Under the pieces are notes generated by a model. It ran no database searches. It had not been told where the DNA came from and saw nothing but the letters and a program-made list of their open reading frames with translations. Made by a program: the position numbers and the translations under genes. 50,330 nt of DNA from a virus. Position 1 is the first letter of the stretch; every line of letters begins with the position of its first letter. The stretch lies in the IMG/VR virus record IMGVR_UViG_3300017727_000017, positions 1 through 50,330 of that record; one strand, 5' to 3'. Positions 9,377-16,277 of the stretch are shown piece after piece.

Positions 9377-9507
9377 ACAGATTTATATATAAATTTTTAG
9401 GAAAACTTGATAATGTTTTTTCATTTATTGAAACCTATGCTATTAAAGCCACTGAATGGTGTTGGCAAACAAGAGTAACAATTTTAAAGAAAAGGAGAAA
9501 GAAATGA
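9370..9507 (+). CDS. Small hypothetical protein (45 aa)
   Basis: ATG overlaps the end of the previous gene by 7 nt, and the stop overlaps the next ATG (ATGA). The 45-residue product is half hydrophobic/aromatic (MLDRFIYKFLGKLDNVFSF) and ends in a basic run. The N-terminal helix may be amphipathic and membrane-associated. No family recognised. The real next gene starts at 9504, so this ORF fills the gap without conflict. Confidence 0.5.
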   Translation: MLDRFIYKFLGKLDNVFSFIETYAIKATEWCWQTRVTILKKRRKK

Positions 9508-9704
9508 AAAGAGCAATACTAGAAGCACTAGAAGCAAGATATAATGCACAGATAGCTGAAGCTGATGCAACAATTAAAATATACTTAGAAAATTCTGTAG
9601 GGATTGGTGAGCATCCACAACACATAGACGAAGTGGACAAATTAATTGCTAAAATTACAGAAGCGCAAGAAAAGTTAAAAGAACTACAGGCATTTAAAAT
9701 ATGA
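9504..9704 (+). CDS. Conserved small helical phage protein (66 aa)
   Basis: ATG at 9504 was chosen over an upstream in-frame ATG because AAAGGAG sits just before it and the family starts MK-AILEALEARY. The protein is a predicted helical hairpin with a central GIGEHPQHIDEVDKL motif. I recognise this from cyanophages and pelagiphages as a conserved small protein near head genes. Its stop overlaps the next start by 4 nt. Function unknown; a structural chaperone or minor head role is suggested only by position. Confidence 0.7.
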   Translation: MKRAILEALEARYNAQIAEADATIKIYLENSVGIGEHPQHIDEVDKLIAKITEAQEKLKELQAFKI

Positions 9705-9949
9705 TTGATCCAATAACAATTGTTTACAAAATTCAACGAATGTTGAAAGAAGGAATCAACCAAATTCAAGAAACTTATACATCTGGATCGGTTGACAATA
9801 TGGAAAAATACAAGTATCTACTTGGTAAAGCACATGCTTTACAAATAATACAACAGGAAATCTCTAACCTGCTACAAGAAAAGGAGCAAAAAAATGAGCA
9901 AGGAAACGTTATCGACTTCGGAAAATCCGAAGATAAAGATGGCTCTTGA
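9701..9949 (+). CDS. Conserved small helical phage protein (82 aa)
   Basis: ATGA overlaps the upstream stop by 4 nt. The product is all-helical in appearance: MIDPITIVYKIQRMLKEG, then a long amphipathic helix containing LLGKAHALQIIQQEI, then an acidic tail. It is a widespread marine phage protein of unknown function as I recall. The last 56 bases overlap the GroES-like gene, whose ribosome site lies inside this one, which would couple their translation. Confidence 0.65.
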   Translation: MIDPITIVYKIQRMLKEGINQIQETYTSGSVDNMEKYKYLLGKAHALQIIQQEISNLLQEKEQKNEQGNVIDFGKSEDKDGS

Positions 9950-10355
9950 AGAAAAATATAAAGAGCAAGATAAAGAAGAAAAGTTAAATAGAGTCGACGA
10001 AACAAACGTTGACAAAGTAATAGACAACCTACCAGAACCTTCTGGCTGGAGACTTTTAGTTTTACCTTTTACACCAAAAGAAAAAACTAAAGGTGGTTTA
10101 ATATTTTCACAAGAATCTTTAGATAAAGCAAGGATCGCAACTAACTGCGGTTATGTTTTAAAAATAGGACCAGATGCATATAAGGATAAAGAAAAATTTC
10201 CTGAAGGCCCTTGGTGTAAGAAAAAAGATTGGGTGATTTTTGCAAGATATGCTGGATCACGTTTACCAATAGAAGGCGGAGAAGTTCGTATTCTTAACGA
10301 CGACGAAGTTTTGGGCACTGTTGCTGACCCAGAATTTATGTTGCATTACATTTAA
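9894..10355 (+). CDS. GroES-like co-chaperonin
   Basis: A co-chaperonin caps the host GroEL ring to fold substrates; phage versions such as T4 gp31 support major capsid protein folding. The core from about residue 45 fits GroES: GWRLLVLPFTPKEKTKGGLI corresponds to the first strand and mobile-loop region, and it is followed by GYVLKIGPDAY, a WVIFARYAG segment and an ILNDDEVLGTV ending. The 153-residue length exceeds the usual ~95 because of a charged N-terminal extension of about 45 residues. AAAGGAGC precedes the start. It lies just upstream of scaffold and capsid genes, which fits a role in capsid folding. Whether it works with host GroEL is inferred. Confidence 0.8.
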   Translation: MSKETLSTSENPKIKMALEEKYKEQDKEEKLNRVDETNVDKVIDNLPEPSGWRLLVLPFTPKEKTKGGLIFSQESLDKARIATNCGYVLKIGPDAYKDKEKFPEGPWCKKKDWVIFARYAGSRLPIEGGEVRILNDDEVLGTVADPEFMLHYI

Positions 10356-10372
10356 TTTCATAGGAGGAAACT

Positions 10373-11317
10373 ATGCCAACAGACAACGAAGAAAAAAATA
10401 TTCCTATGGTAGACATTGATACATCAGGACCTGATGTAGATATTGATGTACCAGAGGAAAAAGAAGAAGTAAAAAAAGAAGAAGTAAAAGTTGAACAGGA
10501 AGAAACTGTTGAACAAGTAAGAGAAACACCGACAGAAGGTGAAGAGAAAGATGAAGAATTAGAAAGTTATAGTAAAAAAGTCAAAAGAAGAATTGATAAA
10601 CTTACTACAAAAATGAGAGAAGCTGAAAGACAAAAAGAAGAAGCTTTAGTTTATGCACAATCAGTAAAAGCAACTTCAGATAGTCTTAAGAAAAAATACT
10701 CTCAACTAGAAACAAGTGGCTTAAAAGATAGAGAAGAAAAAATTCAATCTAATCTTAAGGCTACTTATGCAACATTAGCAGCCGCAAGAGAAGCCGGAGA
10801 TTTAGAATCTGAAGTTAATGCTCAAAAAGAAATTGCTAGACTTGGTTACGAGGAAGCAAGATTAGAAGAGCAAAAAGATACTACTTCTAAAGCTGAACTT
10901 ATGGAAAGACCTGTAAATATTACACCGTCTAGACAACCCCAAAAAACTAGAGAACCTGATCCAAAAGCACAGGATTGGGCTCAAAAAAACAGTTGGTTTG
11001 GTAAAGATAGTGCAATGACTTACACTGCTTTTGATATACACAAAAAACTAGTGGATGAAGAAGATTTTGATCCAACTTCTGATGATTATTATGAAGAAGT
11101 TGATAAAAGAATAAGACTTGAATTCCCCCACAAATTTGATAGAAGTGGGGATAGGGAATCGACTAGACCTGTACGAACGGTAGCTTCGGCTAGACGTTCT
11201 GTCAAACCCGGTCGCAAAACTGTGTCTCTCACACCTTCACAGGTAGCAATTGCTAAAAAATTAGGTGTGCCACTGGAAGAATATGCGAAACAGTTAAAAA
11301 TCACGAAGGAGGTATAG
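10373..11317 (+). CDS. Capsid scaffolding protein (putative)
   Basis: Scaffolds are helical, charged, internal proteins that guide procapsid assembly and then leave. This 314-residue product has a very acidic N-terminus (residues 1-65), a long coiled-coil region (about 70-185) and a basic C-terminal part. The end, with TPSQVAIAKKLGVPLEEYAK, resembles the helix-turn-helix coat-binding tails of scaffolds from memory. It lies two genes upstream of the major capsid gene with a strong AGGAGG site. No protease gene was found nearby, so removal would be by exit rather than digestion. Confidence 0.75.
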   Translation: MPTDNEEKNIPMVDIDTSGPDVDIDVPEEKEEVKKEEVKVEQEETVEQVRETPTEGEEKDEELESYSKKVKRRIDKLTTKMREAERQKEEALVYAQSVKATSDSLKKKYSQLETSGLKDREEKIQSNLKATYATLAAAREAGDLESEVNAQKEIARLGYEEARLEEQKDTTSKAELMERPVNITPSRQPQKTREPDPKAQDWAQKNSWFGKDSAMTYTAFDIHKKLVDEEDFDPTSDDYYEEVDKRIRLEFPHKFDRSGDRESTRPVRTVASARRSVKPGRKTVSLTPSQVAIAKKLGVPLEEYAKQLKITKEV

Positions 11318-11320
11318 CAT

Positions 11321-11785
11321 ATGAAAAATGAAGAAAACAAAAAGACCACCCGTGCAAGCCAGTCTAGATCTAAAGAAAAAAGACCTACGACATGGGCTCC
11401 CCCGTCATCTTTAGATGCACCACCTGCGCCGAAAGGTTTTAAGCATAGATGGTTACGGACAGAAGTTTTAGGGTTTGACGACACTAAAAATATGTCAGGG
11501 AAACTTAGATCAGGTTATGAATTAGTGAGAGCTGATGAATATCCAGATGGAGTTTTTCCAACTATGCAAGAAGGAAAATACGCAGGAGTTATCGGAGTAG
11601 GCGGCCTTGTGTTGGCAAGGTTACCGGAAGAGATCGCACAATCTCGAACTGAGTACTTTAAAAAGCAAACTCAGGAGAGAAATGAGGCAATCGACAACGA
11701 TCTTATGAGGGAACAACATCCAAGTATGCCGATCAATAGTGATCGACAAACTCGTGTAACTTTTGGTGGTTCTAAGAAACGTTAA
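11321..11785 (+). CDS. Conserved phage protein between scaffold and capsid (154 aa)
   Basis: The start has GGAGG 8-12 nt upstream, overlapping the end of the scaffold gene. The N-terminus is basic and polar, then a compact region runs KGFKHRWLRTEVLGFDD, GYELVRADEYPD and GLVLARLPEEI, and a charged helix closes the protein. This layout is typical of a small protein conserved in marine podoviruses beside capsid genes. Function unknown. A head completion or scaffold-partner role is possible from location alone. Confidence 0.65.
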   Translation: MKNEENKKTTRASQSRSKEKRPTTWAPPSSLDAPPAPKGFKHRWLRTEVLGFDDTKNMSGKLRSGYELVRADEYPDGVFPTMQEGKYAGVIGVGGLVLARLPEEIAQSRTEYFKKQTQERNEAIDNDLMREQHPSMPINSDRQTRVTFGGSKKR

Positions 11786-11789
11786 TTTT

Positions 11790-11818
11790 TTAACAATTTT
11801 TATCCGCTAAATTAAAAT
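11790..11818 (+). promoter_or_regulatory. Sigma70-type promoter for the capsid unit
   Basis: TTAACA at 11790-11795 (5/6 match to the -35 consensus) and TAAAAT at 11813-11818 (5/6 match to -10) are separated by exactly 17 bases. The predicted transcription start near 11825 falls at the base of the hairpin at 11824-11850. Not tested; AT-rich DNA yields chance matches, but the location before the capsid genes supports it. Confidence 0.5.
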
Positions 11819-11823
11819 AAACC

Positions 11824-11850
11824 GTGCTGGAGGTCCTTAGGGACAGGCAC
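11824..11850 (+). promoter_or_regulatory. 5' leader hairpin before capsid-region genes
   Basis: GTGC (11824-11827) pairs with GCAC (11847-11850), and GTCC (11833-11836) pairs with GGAC (11841-11844) around a TTAG loop, with an internal loop between. It lies just before an AAGGAG ribosome site and would be at the extreme 5' end of a transcript from the adjacent promoter. This is a place where stem-loops can protect mRNA. Confidence 0.45.
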
Positions 11851-11867
11851 ATAAAGGAGAAACAACT

Positions 11868-12524
11868 ATGGCTAACGCTTCAACAATAGGCTTTGGTTTA
11901 AGAATGATCGAAAGATTGGGTAACACACCTTCAATCGGCGGTCAGTCTGAATACTTAGTCGAGTCAGCTCCAGGTGTAGGTATCTATAAAGGTAACCCTG
12001 TTTCACTGCAAGACGCAGCTGGATCAGAGGGATTTTTACAAGATGCTTCTTTCGCAACTACAGACGATACTGGTATTGGTGGTGCATCTTATAATGCAAC
12101 TACTCAATCAAAATTAGTTGGTGTATTTAACGGAATTTTTTACGTTGATAACACTACTAAGAAACCAAGATTTGTTAATTTCGTAGACGCGGGAACTAAC
12201 TTTGGAACTGATTATAATACAGGCAACAACAACGGGAAAGCATTTGTTAATGACGACCCAATCCAAGAATATATGGTTAAAGTTGATGCTGCTTGTCCAA
12301 CAAGTAATAATGGAAAAAACTTCAACGTAAATGATTTCACAGCAACTGATAATAAAGACGGTCAATCGACTGTAACTTTAGATTTAGCTGCTGCTGCAAG
12401 TACTTCTATGTGGAAAATTGTCAGAGTCGCAGAAGACCCTGAGAATAAAGACATAACAGCTGCAGGTGCAAACATGGTAGTTGTAATGAACCCATTAGCT
12501 AACTTGTATATAGCGTCAGTATAA
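11868..12524 (+). CDS. Putative capsid decoration or structural protein (218 aa)
   Basis: AAAGGAG precedes the ATG. The protein is beta-rich in appearance, with many Gly, Thr, Asn and Asp and no Cys-rich or TM segment apart from isolated residues. The N-terminus reads MANASTIGFGLRMIERLGN and the C-terminus VVVMNPLANLYIASV. It is directly upstream of the major capsid gene on the same leader. Similar proteins precede the capsid gene in pelagiphages in my recollection. A decoration/cement protein is the most likely role but is not proven. Confidence 0.6.
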   Translation: MANASTIGFGLRMIERLGNTPSIGGQSEYLVESAPGVGIYKGNPVSLQDAAGSEGFLQDASFATTDDTGIGGASYNATTQSKLVGVFNGIFYVDNTTKKPRFVNFVDAGTNFGTDYNTGNNNGKAFVNDDPIQEYMVKVDAACPTSNNGKNFNVNDFTATDNKDGQSTVTLDLAAAASTSMWKIVRVAEDPENKDITAAGANMVVVMNPLANLYIASV

Positions 12525-12538
12525 TAGGAGAATAGGAG
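12523..12538 (+). promoter_or_regulatory. Tandem duplicated Shine-Dalgarno before the capsid gene
   Basis: The 8-base unit AATAGGAG is present twice in direct tandem (12523-12530 and 12531-12538), starting inside the stop of the upstream gene. It lies 9 nt before the major capsid ATG. Both copies contain AGGAG. Only the second is at standard spacing; the first could act as a standby site. Confidence 0.6.
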
Positions 12539-12546
12539 AATAAATT

Positions 12547-13473
12547 ATGGCAATATCAAGATCACAACTAGTTAAAGAACTAGAGCCAGGATTGAACGCC
12601 CTGTTCGGCCTGGAATACAAAAACTACGAGAACGAACATGCTGAGATTTTCGATACTGAATCATCTGACAGAGCTTTTGAAGAAGAAGTAATGTTATCTG
12701 GTTTCGGTAATGCGCAAGTTAAAGCTGAAGGTCAAGGTGTATCATTTGATGATGCGCAAGAGACTTTCACTTCTCGTTATACGCATGAAACAATCGCTTT
12801 AGCGTTTTCAATTACTGAAGAAGCAATTGAAGACAATTTGTATGATAGACTTGCGTCTAGATATACAAAAGCATTAGCTAGATCTATGGCTAATACTAAA
12901 CAAGTTAAAGCGGCTAACGTCCTGAACAATGGTTTCGATGGAAACTTTGCAGGTGGTGACGGAGTATCACTTTTCGGTAATAATGCAGGTGGAGCAATTG
13001 TAAACCACCCTACATTAGCTGGAACATTCTCTAACCAATTGCAAACTCCTGCTGACCTTAATGAAACATCATTAGAGCAATCTCTAATTGATATTTCTGC
13101 TTTCACTGATGAAAGAGGTCTAAAAATCGCTGCTAGAGGAATGAAAATGATCATTCACCCTAATCAGCAATTTACAGCAGAGAGACTAATGGAATCAAAA
13201 GGTCAGACGGATACAGCAGATAACAATATTAATGCTATCGTATCTAGAGGAATGGTACCTCAAGGTTATGTAATTAATCATTACTTAACTGATACAGACG
13301 CGTTCTATATTAAAACTGATGTTCCTAATGGCATGAAAATGTTCAATAGATCACCTATTTCCACTAAAATGGAAGGTGACTTTGACACTGGTAACGTTAG
13401 ATACAAAGCAAGAGAAAGATACTCTTTTGGATTTTCTGATCCAAGAGGTATGTATGCTTCTGCTGGAGCGTAA
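12547..13473 (+). CDS. Major capsid protein (HK97-fold, Mu gpT-like type)
   Basis: The capsid shell subunit. The 308-residue length and order after scaffold are as expected. Features include an N-terminal MAISRSQLVKELEPGLNALF helix, a central FTSRYTHETIALAFSITEEAIEDNLYD region split by positions, several Gly/Asn loops, KMIIHPNQQFTAE and a C-terminal RYSFGFSDPRGMYAS. These match the Mu gpT-like major head subunit family found in marine podoviruses and the general HK97 fold (family knowledge). There is no cleavable N-terminal delta domain. Expression appears tuned: promoter and hairpin upstream at 11790-11850, duplicated ribosome site, and a perfect hairpin right after the stop. Confidence 0.85.
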   Translation: MAISRSQLVKELEPGLNALFGLEYKNYENEHAEIFDTESSDRAFEEEVMLSGFGNAQVKAEGQGVSFDDAQETFTSRYTHETIALAFSITEEAIEDNLYDRLASRYTKALARSMANTKQVKAANVLNNGFDGNFAGGDGVSLFGNNAGGAIVNHPTLAGTFSNQLQTPADLNETSLEQSLIDISAFTDERGLKIAARGMKMIIHPNQQFTAERLMESKGQTDTADNNINAIVSRGMVPQGYVINHYLTDTDAFYIKTDVPNGMKMFNRSPISTKMEGDFDTGNVRYKARERYSFGFSDPRGMYASAGA

Positions 13474-13484
13474 TAAATAATTAA

Positions 13485-13508
13485 ATGAGGGGCGGTTTCG
13501 CCCCTCAT
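13485..13508 (+). terminator. Perfect hairpin after the capsid gene (attenuator/terminator)
   Basis: ATGAGGGGCG (13485-13494), loop GTTT, CGCCCCTCAT (13499-13508) form a 10-bp perfect GC-rich stem. It is followed by AAATTAACTTAAT rather than a clean T-run, so it is likely a partial terminator or 3' mRNA stabiliser that gives the capsid gene excess message over downstream genes. Confidence 0.7.
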
Positions 13509-13532
13509 AAATTAACTTAATAGGAAAATAAC

Positions 13533-13862
13533 ATGGCAACAATAAACTTATTTCCAAACGACACTGTTCAAGTTGACACTTTAGTGGATGCGAATGGTGG
13601 AGCAGTTGGAGGAATAGCAAAAAAAACATACACTGAGATGGTCGCTTTACTCGATGCAGCTAATAATGCAGGGTCGGGATCTTCAGAATACTTAGCCTTA
13701 GATGGAACGTACATGGAGATAACTTCAGGTGTTCCCAACACCCCTAATGGAAAATCAGCGGTAATTATAGCTGATAATACTTTTGGCTCATTGAATGCTT
13801 CTGGTTTCTCAGGTAATAGTGGTACATTTGTTACACTATATCCTGATAACAACAATTCATAG
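13533..13862 (+). CDS. Hypothetical structural protein (109 aa)
   Basis: The start is preceded by AATAGGAAAATAAC, a moderate ribosome site. The product is small, Gly/Ala/Thr/Asn-rich, acidic and free of Cys. Its N-terminus MATINLFPNDTVQVDTLVD suggests beta structure. It is bracketed by two perfect hairpins, after the capsid and after itself. No family is recognised. Location among structural genes suggests a head accessory protein. Confidence 0.6.
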   Translation: MATINLFPNDTVQVDTLVDANGGAVGGIAKKTYTEMVALLDAANNAGSGSSEYLALDGTYMEITSGVPNTPNGKSAVIIADNTFGSLNASGFSGNSGTFVTLYPDNNNS

Positions 13863-13881
13863 ATTAATAGCTTGAAATATT

Positions 13882-13910
13882 TTATGTAGCCTTGTATAAA
13901 GGCTACATAA
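13882..13910 (+). promoter_or_regulatory. Perfect intergenic hairpin (processing/attenuation)
   Basis: TTATGTAGCC (13882-13891) and GGCTACATAA (13901-13910) form a 10-bp perfect stem with a 9-base loop. There is no T-run after it; an AAGGAG ribosome site follows 3 nt later. It is probably an mRNA processing or stability element between capsid-region genes rather than a full terminator. Confidence 0.6.
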
Positions 13911-13925
13911 CTAAGGAGAAAAATT

Positions 13926-14123
13926 ATGGGAATATACAAAAGATTAAAAGAAGCACCAGCTGATTGGAAACCAAAAAATAAAAAACAATGTTTAGAAAAC
14001 ATTGAAAATGCAATTAAAAGAAATGAACAGTTAAAAACTGTTGCATCAGGTGAGCAATTAAGTTTGGCTGAAGAAAAATTAACTTTTTTAAAAACTAAAA
14101 AAGAAGAAATTTCAGCTTTATAA
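13926..14123 (+). CDS. Small helical hypothetical protein (65 aa)
   Basis: AAGGAG lies 8 nt before the ATG. The 65 residues are Lys/Glu-rich and almost entirely helical in appearance (MGIYKRLKEAPADWKPKNKK, then LAEEKLTFLKTKKEEIS). No TM, no Cys. Unknown function, in a group of three small proteins between capsid and tail genes. Confidence 0.6.
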   Translation: MGIYKRLKEAPADWKPKNKKQCLENIENAIKRNEQLKTVASGEQLSLAEEKLTFLKTKKEEISAL

Positions 14124-14136
14124 TTTCAACAAATAA

Positions 14137-14394
14137 ATGAAAATTTTTCTGGTTAATATTTGGGCCTACGATCACCACTCTAGGTTTCAAGTTATATCAG
14201 AAGACAACCCTCAATCGCTTGAAAAAGCAATCCTTGACAAACTAGGAGAAAATAGTATAGTTTGGGAAAACCTTGGCGTCAGTTATGACAATAAGGTAAA
14301 TAGAATAACTTATGAGGAAGTTATAAATGATACAAGACCTATACAAAGCAAAAAGGTCCTTGGAGTTGAAGTGGGAACAGGAACACCTAGATAA
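14137..14394 (+). CDS. Hypothetical protein (85 aa)
   Basis: The start lacks a clear ribosome site and lies 13 nt after the previous stop. The sequence begins MKIFLVNIWAYDHHSRFQVI, giving an alpha/beta impression, with a Thr/Val/Gly-rich tail. It overlaps the next ORF by 68 bases. No family recognised, so the exact function is open. Confidence 0.5.
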   Translation: MKIFLVNIWAYDHHSRFQVISEDNPQSLEKAILDKLGENSIVWENLGVSYDNKVNRITYEEVINDTRPIQSKKVLGVEVGTGTPR

Positions 14395-14536
14395 TAATAG
14401 GTATACTCTTGAGATGGTTAGAATTGACGACAAAGTCAAAGAAATCATTACAAAGATTAAGCTAGAAGAAGCTCAAATCGCCCATAGACAGAACAACATT
14501 GAAGGTTCTGCTCCAGAAGTTTCAGTAGCTACTTAA
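14327..14536 (+). CDS. Small helical hypothetical protein (69 aa)
   Basis: The start codon is within the previous gene, with GAGGAAG upstream. The product is helical and charged (MIQDLYKAKRSLELKWEQEH, then VKEIITKIKLEEAQIAHRQ). The pattern of short charged helices matches small phage coiled-coil proteins. The 68-nt overlap is long for a phage, so a later start cannot be excluded, for example the Met at about residue 30. Confidence 0.5.
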   Translation: MIQDLYKAKRSLELKWEQEHLDNNRYTLEMVRIDDKVKEIITKIKLEEAQIAHRQNNIEGSAPEVSVAT

Positions 14537-14584
14537 TCAAAAGCTACACCGTTGGAAAAAATCTACTCCACACTGTAGGCTCTC

Positions 14585-14613
14585 TTGCACTCTATTAAAA
14601 ACTGTTGTATAAA
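14585..14613 (+). promoter_or_regulatory. Possible promoter before tail accessory genes
   Basis: TTGCAC (14585-14590, 3/6) and TATAAA (14608-14613, 5/6) are spaced by 17 bases in the largest gap of the structural region (14537-14702). The -35 is weak, so this is tentative; the predicted start would be just before the structured element at 14635. Confidence 0.3.
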
Positions 14614-14634
14614 AAACACACTATACATTTAAAA

Positions 14635-14677
14635 AGATTATAGACGCGTATAGTCGACGGCCTAGAGACTATAATCT
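14635..14677 (+). promoter_or_regulatory. Leader with two mutually exclusive hairpins
   Basis: AGATTATAG (14635-14643) can pair with CTATAATCT (14669-14677). Alternatively TATAGTC (14649-14655) can pair with GACTATA (14667-14673). The two stems share 14669-14673, so only one can form. An AAAGGAG ribosome site lies about 14 nt downstream. The arrangement looks like a small RNA switch or attenuator, although no ligand or riboswitch class is recognised. Confidence 0.4.
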
Positions 14678-14702
14678 ATTAACTAGGAAAAGGAGAAAAA
14701 TT

Positions 14703-15176
14703 ATGGCAAGAACTACATTTACAGGACCATTGGTTATCGGAAGAGCAGCAACAACTACTTCAGAAGGTGTCAATGGTGAAGTTATAATACAAAACGCAGA
14801 TGGAAGCACTTCACCAGTTGGTGGAGGCGGAGGAGTAGCTTGGGAAGTTATTACTGCAAGTAAATCTGCAGATGCAGCTACTGGATTATTTATAGATAAC
14901 AGCGCGCAAACAGCAGACATAATTATTACAATGCCTGCAACACCAACTGTTGGTGATACAATACATTTAAAAAATATTACAAATAACGCAAACGGTTTTG
15001 AATTTAATGAGTTTGTATTTTCTAGCGATGCTGGTGGAATTGAAGGAGTTGTGTCTGGAGCTAGTGGAGCCGGTGGAACAGACTATAGTAAAGGTACACC
15101 TATTCCAAGAGGATTTGGAACTACTTCAGGTCAGTACGTTTACAGCGGTTCAACTTACGGCTGGGTTAGAGTATAA
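14703..15176 (+). CDS. Putative tail or decoration protein (157 aa)
   Basis: AAAGGAG precedes the ATG. The N-terminus MARTTFTGPLVIGR resembles the start of the first tail fibre at 21523 (TSFTGPIVVGLND), so both may share a virion-attachment segment. The rest is Gly/Thr/Asn-rich and looks all-beta, with GTTSGQYVYSGSTYGWVRV at the end. No enzymatic motif. It is probably a surface-exposed structural protein; the shared N-terminal pattern is what I see, and the attachment role is inferred. Confidence 0.6.
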   Translation: MARTTFTGPLVIGRAATTTSEGVNGEVIIQNADGSTSPVGGGGGVAWEVITASKSADAATGLFIDNSAQTADIIITMPATPTVGDTIHLKNITNNANGFEFNEFVFSSDAGGIEGVVSGASGAGGTDYSKGTPIPRGFGTTSGQYVYSGSTYGWVRV

Positions 15177-15187
15177 TTAATTTTTAT

Positions 15188-15207
15188 AGAGCTACTTCGG
15201 TAGCTCT
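15188..15207 (+). promoter_or_regulatory. Hairpin with UUCG tetraloop
   Basis: AGAGCTAC (15188-15195), loop TTCG, GTAGCTCT (15200-15207) give an 8-bp perfect stem closed by C(UUCG)G, an exceptionally stable tetraloop. No T-run follows. It sits between two structural genes, 7 nt before a TAGGAG ribosome site. Confidence 0.65.
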
Positions 15208-15226
15208 GTAACTTAGGAGAAAAAAT

Positions 15227-15541
15227 ATGTCAGGAAGTGCAACATCAGATCAAACAACCTTAAACCTTGGAGTAGCTGCAGGAGCAGATACATTAGGTAG
15301 AACAGGTAGAGCTAGAATTACTTCTATTCAAGCAAAAGGAATAGCAAATTCTACTTTATTACTTTACAATGCAGCAACAGCAGGTGGAGCAGCACCTGGA
15401 AATTTATTAGCTACTTATAGGTATGGTGAAGAAGGTTTAGAAGTTTATGTTCCAGGTTCAGGTATTTTATTTAAAGAAGGAATTGTTTATAATTTAACTG
15501 GAGCAGGCGGAAGCGTTACTATAACTATTACGGGAGCGTAA
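15227..15541 (+). CDS. Small structural protein (104 aa)
   Basis: TAGGAG precedes ATG. Gly/Ala/Thr-rich, beta-type sequence starting MSGSATSDQTTLNLGVAAG, with an ARITSIQAKGIA strand and a terminal GGSVTITITGA. It has the look of a jelly-roll or Ig-like decoration/fibre accessory domain. A second protein of similar size and style is at 21112. No specific family is recognised. Confidence 0.55.
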   Translation: MSGSATSDQTTLNLGVAAGADTLGRTGRARITSIQAKGIANSTLLLYNAATAGGAAPGNLLATYRYGEEGLEVYVPGSGILFKEGIVYNLTGAGGSVTITITGA

Positions 15542-15545
15542 GCTC

Positions 15546-16274
15546 ATGGCTAATACTACTTCGGGAACAACAACCTTTGAAAAAGGTTTTTCTATAGATG
15601 ATATAGTTCACGAAGCGTATGAACGAATAAATATGACTGGTGTTACCGGTCAACAATTAAGTTCTGCTAGAAGATCATTAAACATAATGTTTCAAGAATG
15701 GTCTAATAGAGGTCTTCATTATTGGGAAATAAAAAACAATAACTTAACTTTAGTACAAGGTCAGAATTTATATACTATGTATAGATCACCTGCTGATGGT
15801 ACTTCAGATGCTAATGCTATTTATGGAGTTGACGATATCTTAGAAGCTTCTTATAGAAATCAACAAAACATAGATTTTCCATTAACTAAAATAAATAGAT
15901 CAATCTATCAATCTTTCGCTGATAAATCACAACAGGGTTCACCCACACAATTTTTTGTTCAAAGATTTATTGACAGAATAACAATAACTTTATTTTTAAC
16001 TCCAGGTGCTACTGAAGCCGGTAATAGTATTAACTATTATTATGCTTCAAGAATTCAAGATGCTGGAGCTTATACTAATCAAGCAGATGTTCCTTACAGG
16101 TTTGTACCTTGTATGGTAGCAGGACTTTCTTATTATTTAGCACTTAAATTTCAGCCAGCTGCAGTTCAAAATTTAAAAATGTTATATGAAGATGAATTAC
16201 AAAGAGCATTACAAAATGATGGATCTTCTTCTAGTTTATTTGTAACACCGAGAACTTATTTTCCGGAGATTTAA
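15546..16274 (+). CDS. Head-tail adaptor (P22 gp4-like tail accessory factor)
   Basis: Adaptors of the gp4 type dock under the portal and extend the DNA channel to the tail hub. The 242-residue protein begins with a helical region (IDDIVHEAYERINMTG, then RRSLNIMFQEWSNRGLHYWE), typical of the gp4 family, followed by a beta insertion. It ends with a helix (AGLSYYLALKFQPAAVQNL) and a C-terminal tail. Length is somewhat above P22 gp4 (166 aa). It is the first in an uninterrupted run of tail genes with 3-nt spacing. The assignment rests on motif recollection and order. Confidence 0.75.
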   Translation: MANTTSGTTTFEKGFSIDDIVHEAYERINMTGVTGQQLSSARRSLNIMFQEWSNRGLHYWEIKNNNLTLVQGQNLYTMYRSPADGTSDANAIYGVDDILEASYRNQQNIDFPLTKINRSIYQSFADKSQQGSPTQFFVQRFIDRITITLFLTPGATEAGNSINYYYASRIQDAGAYTNQADVPYRFVPCMVAGLSYYLALKFQPAAVQNLKMLYEDELQRALQNDGSSSSLFVTPRTYFPEI

Positions 16275-16277
16275 TAG

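Noticed and set aside
14233-14255. TTGACA with a TATAGT 16 bases downstream inside the 85-aa gene
   Set aside because: Good matches but wholly inside coding sequence with no RNA structure or gene arrangement needing a start there; treated as chance in AT-rich DNA.
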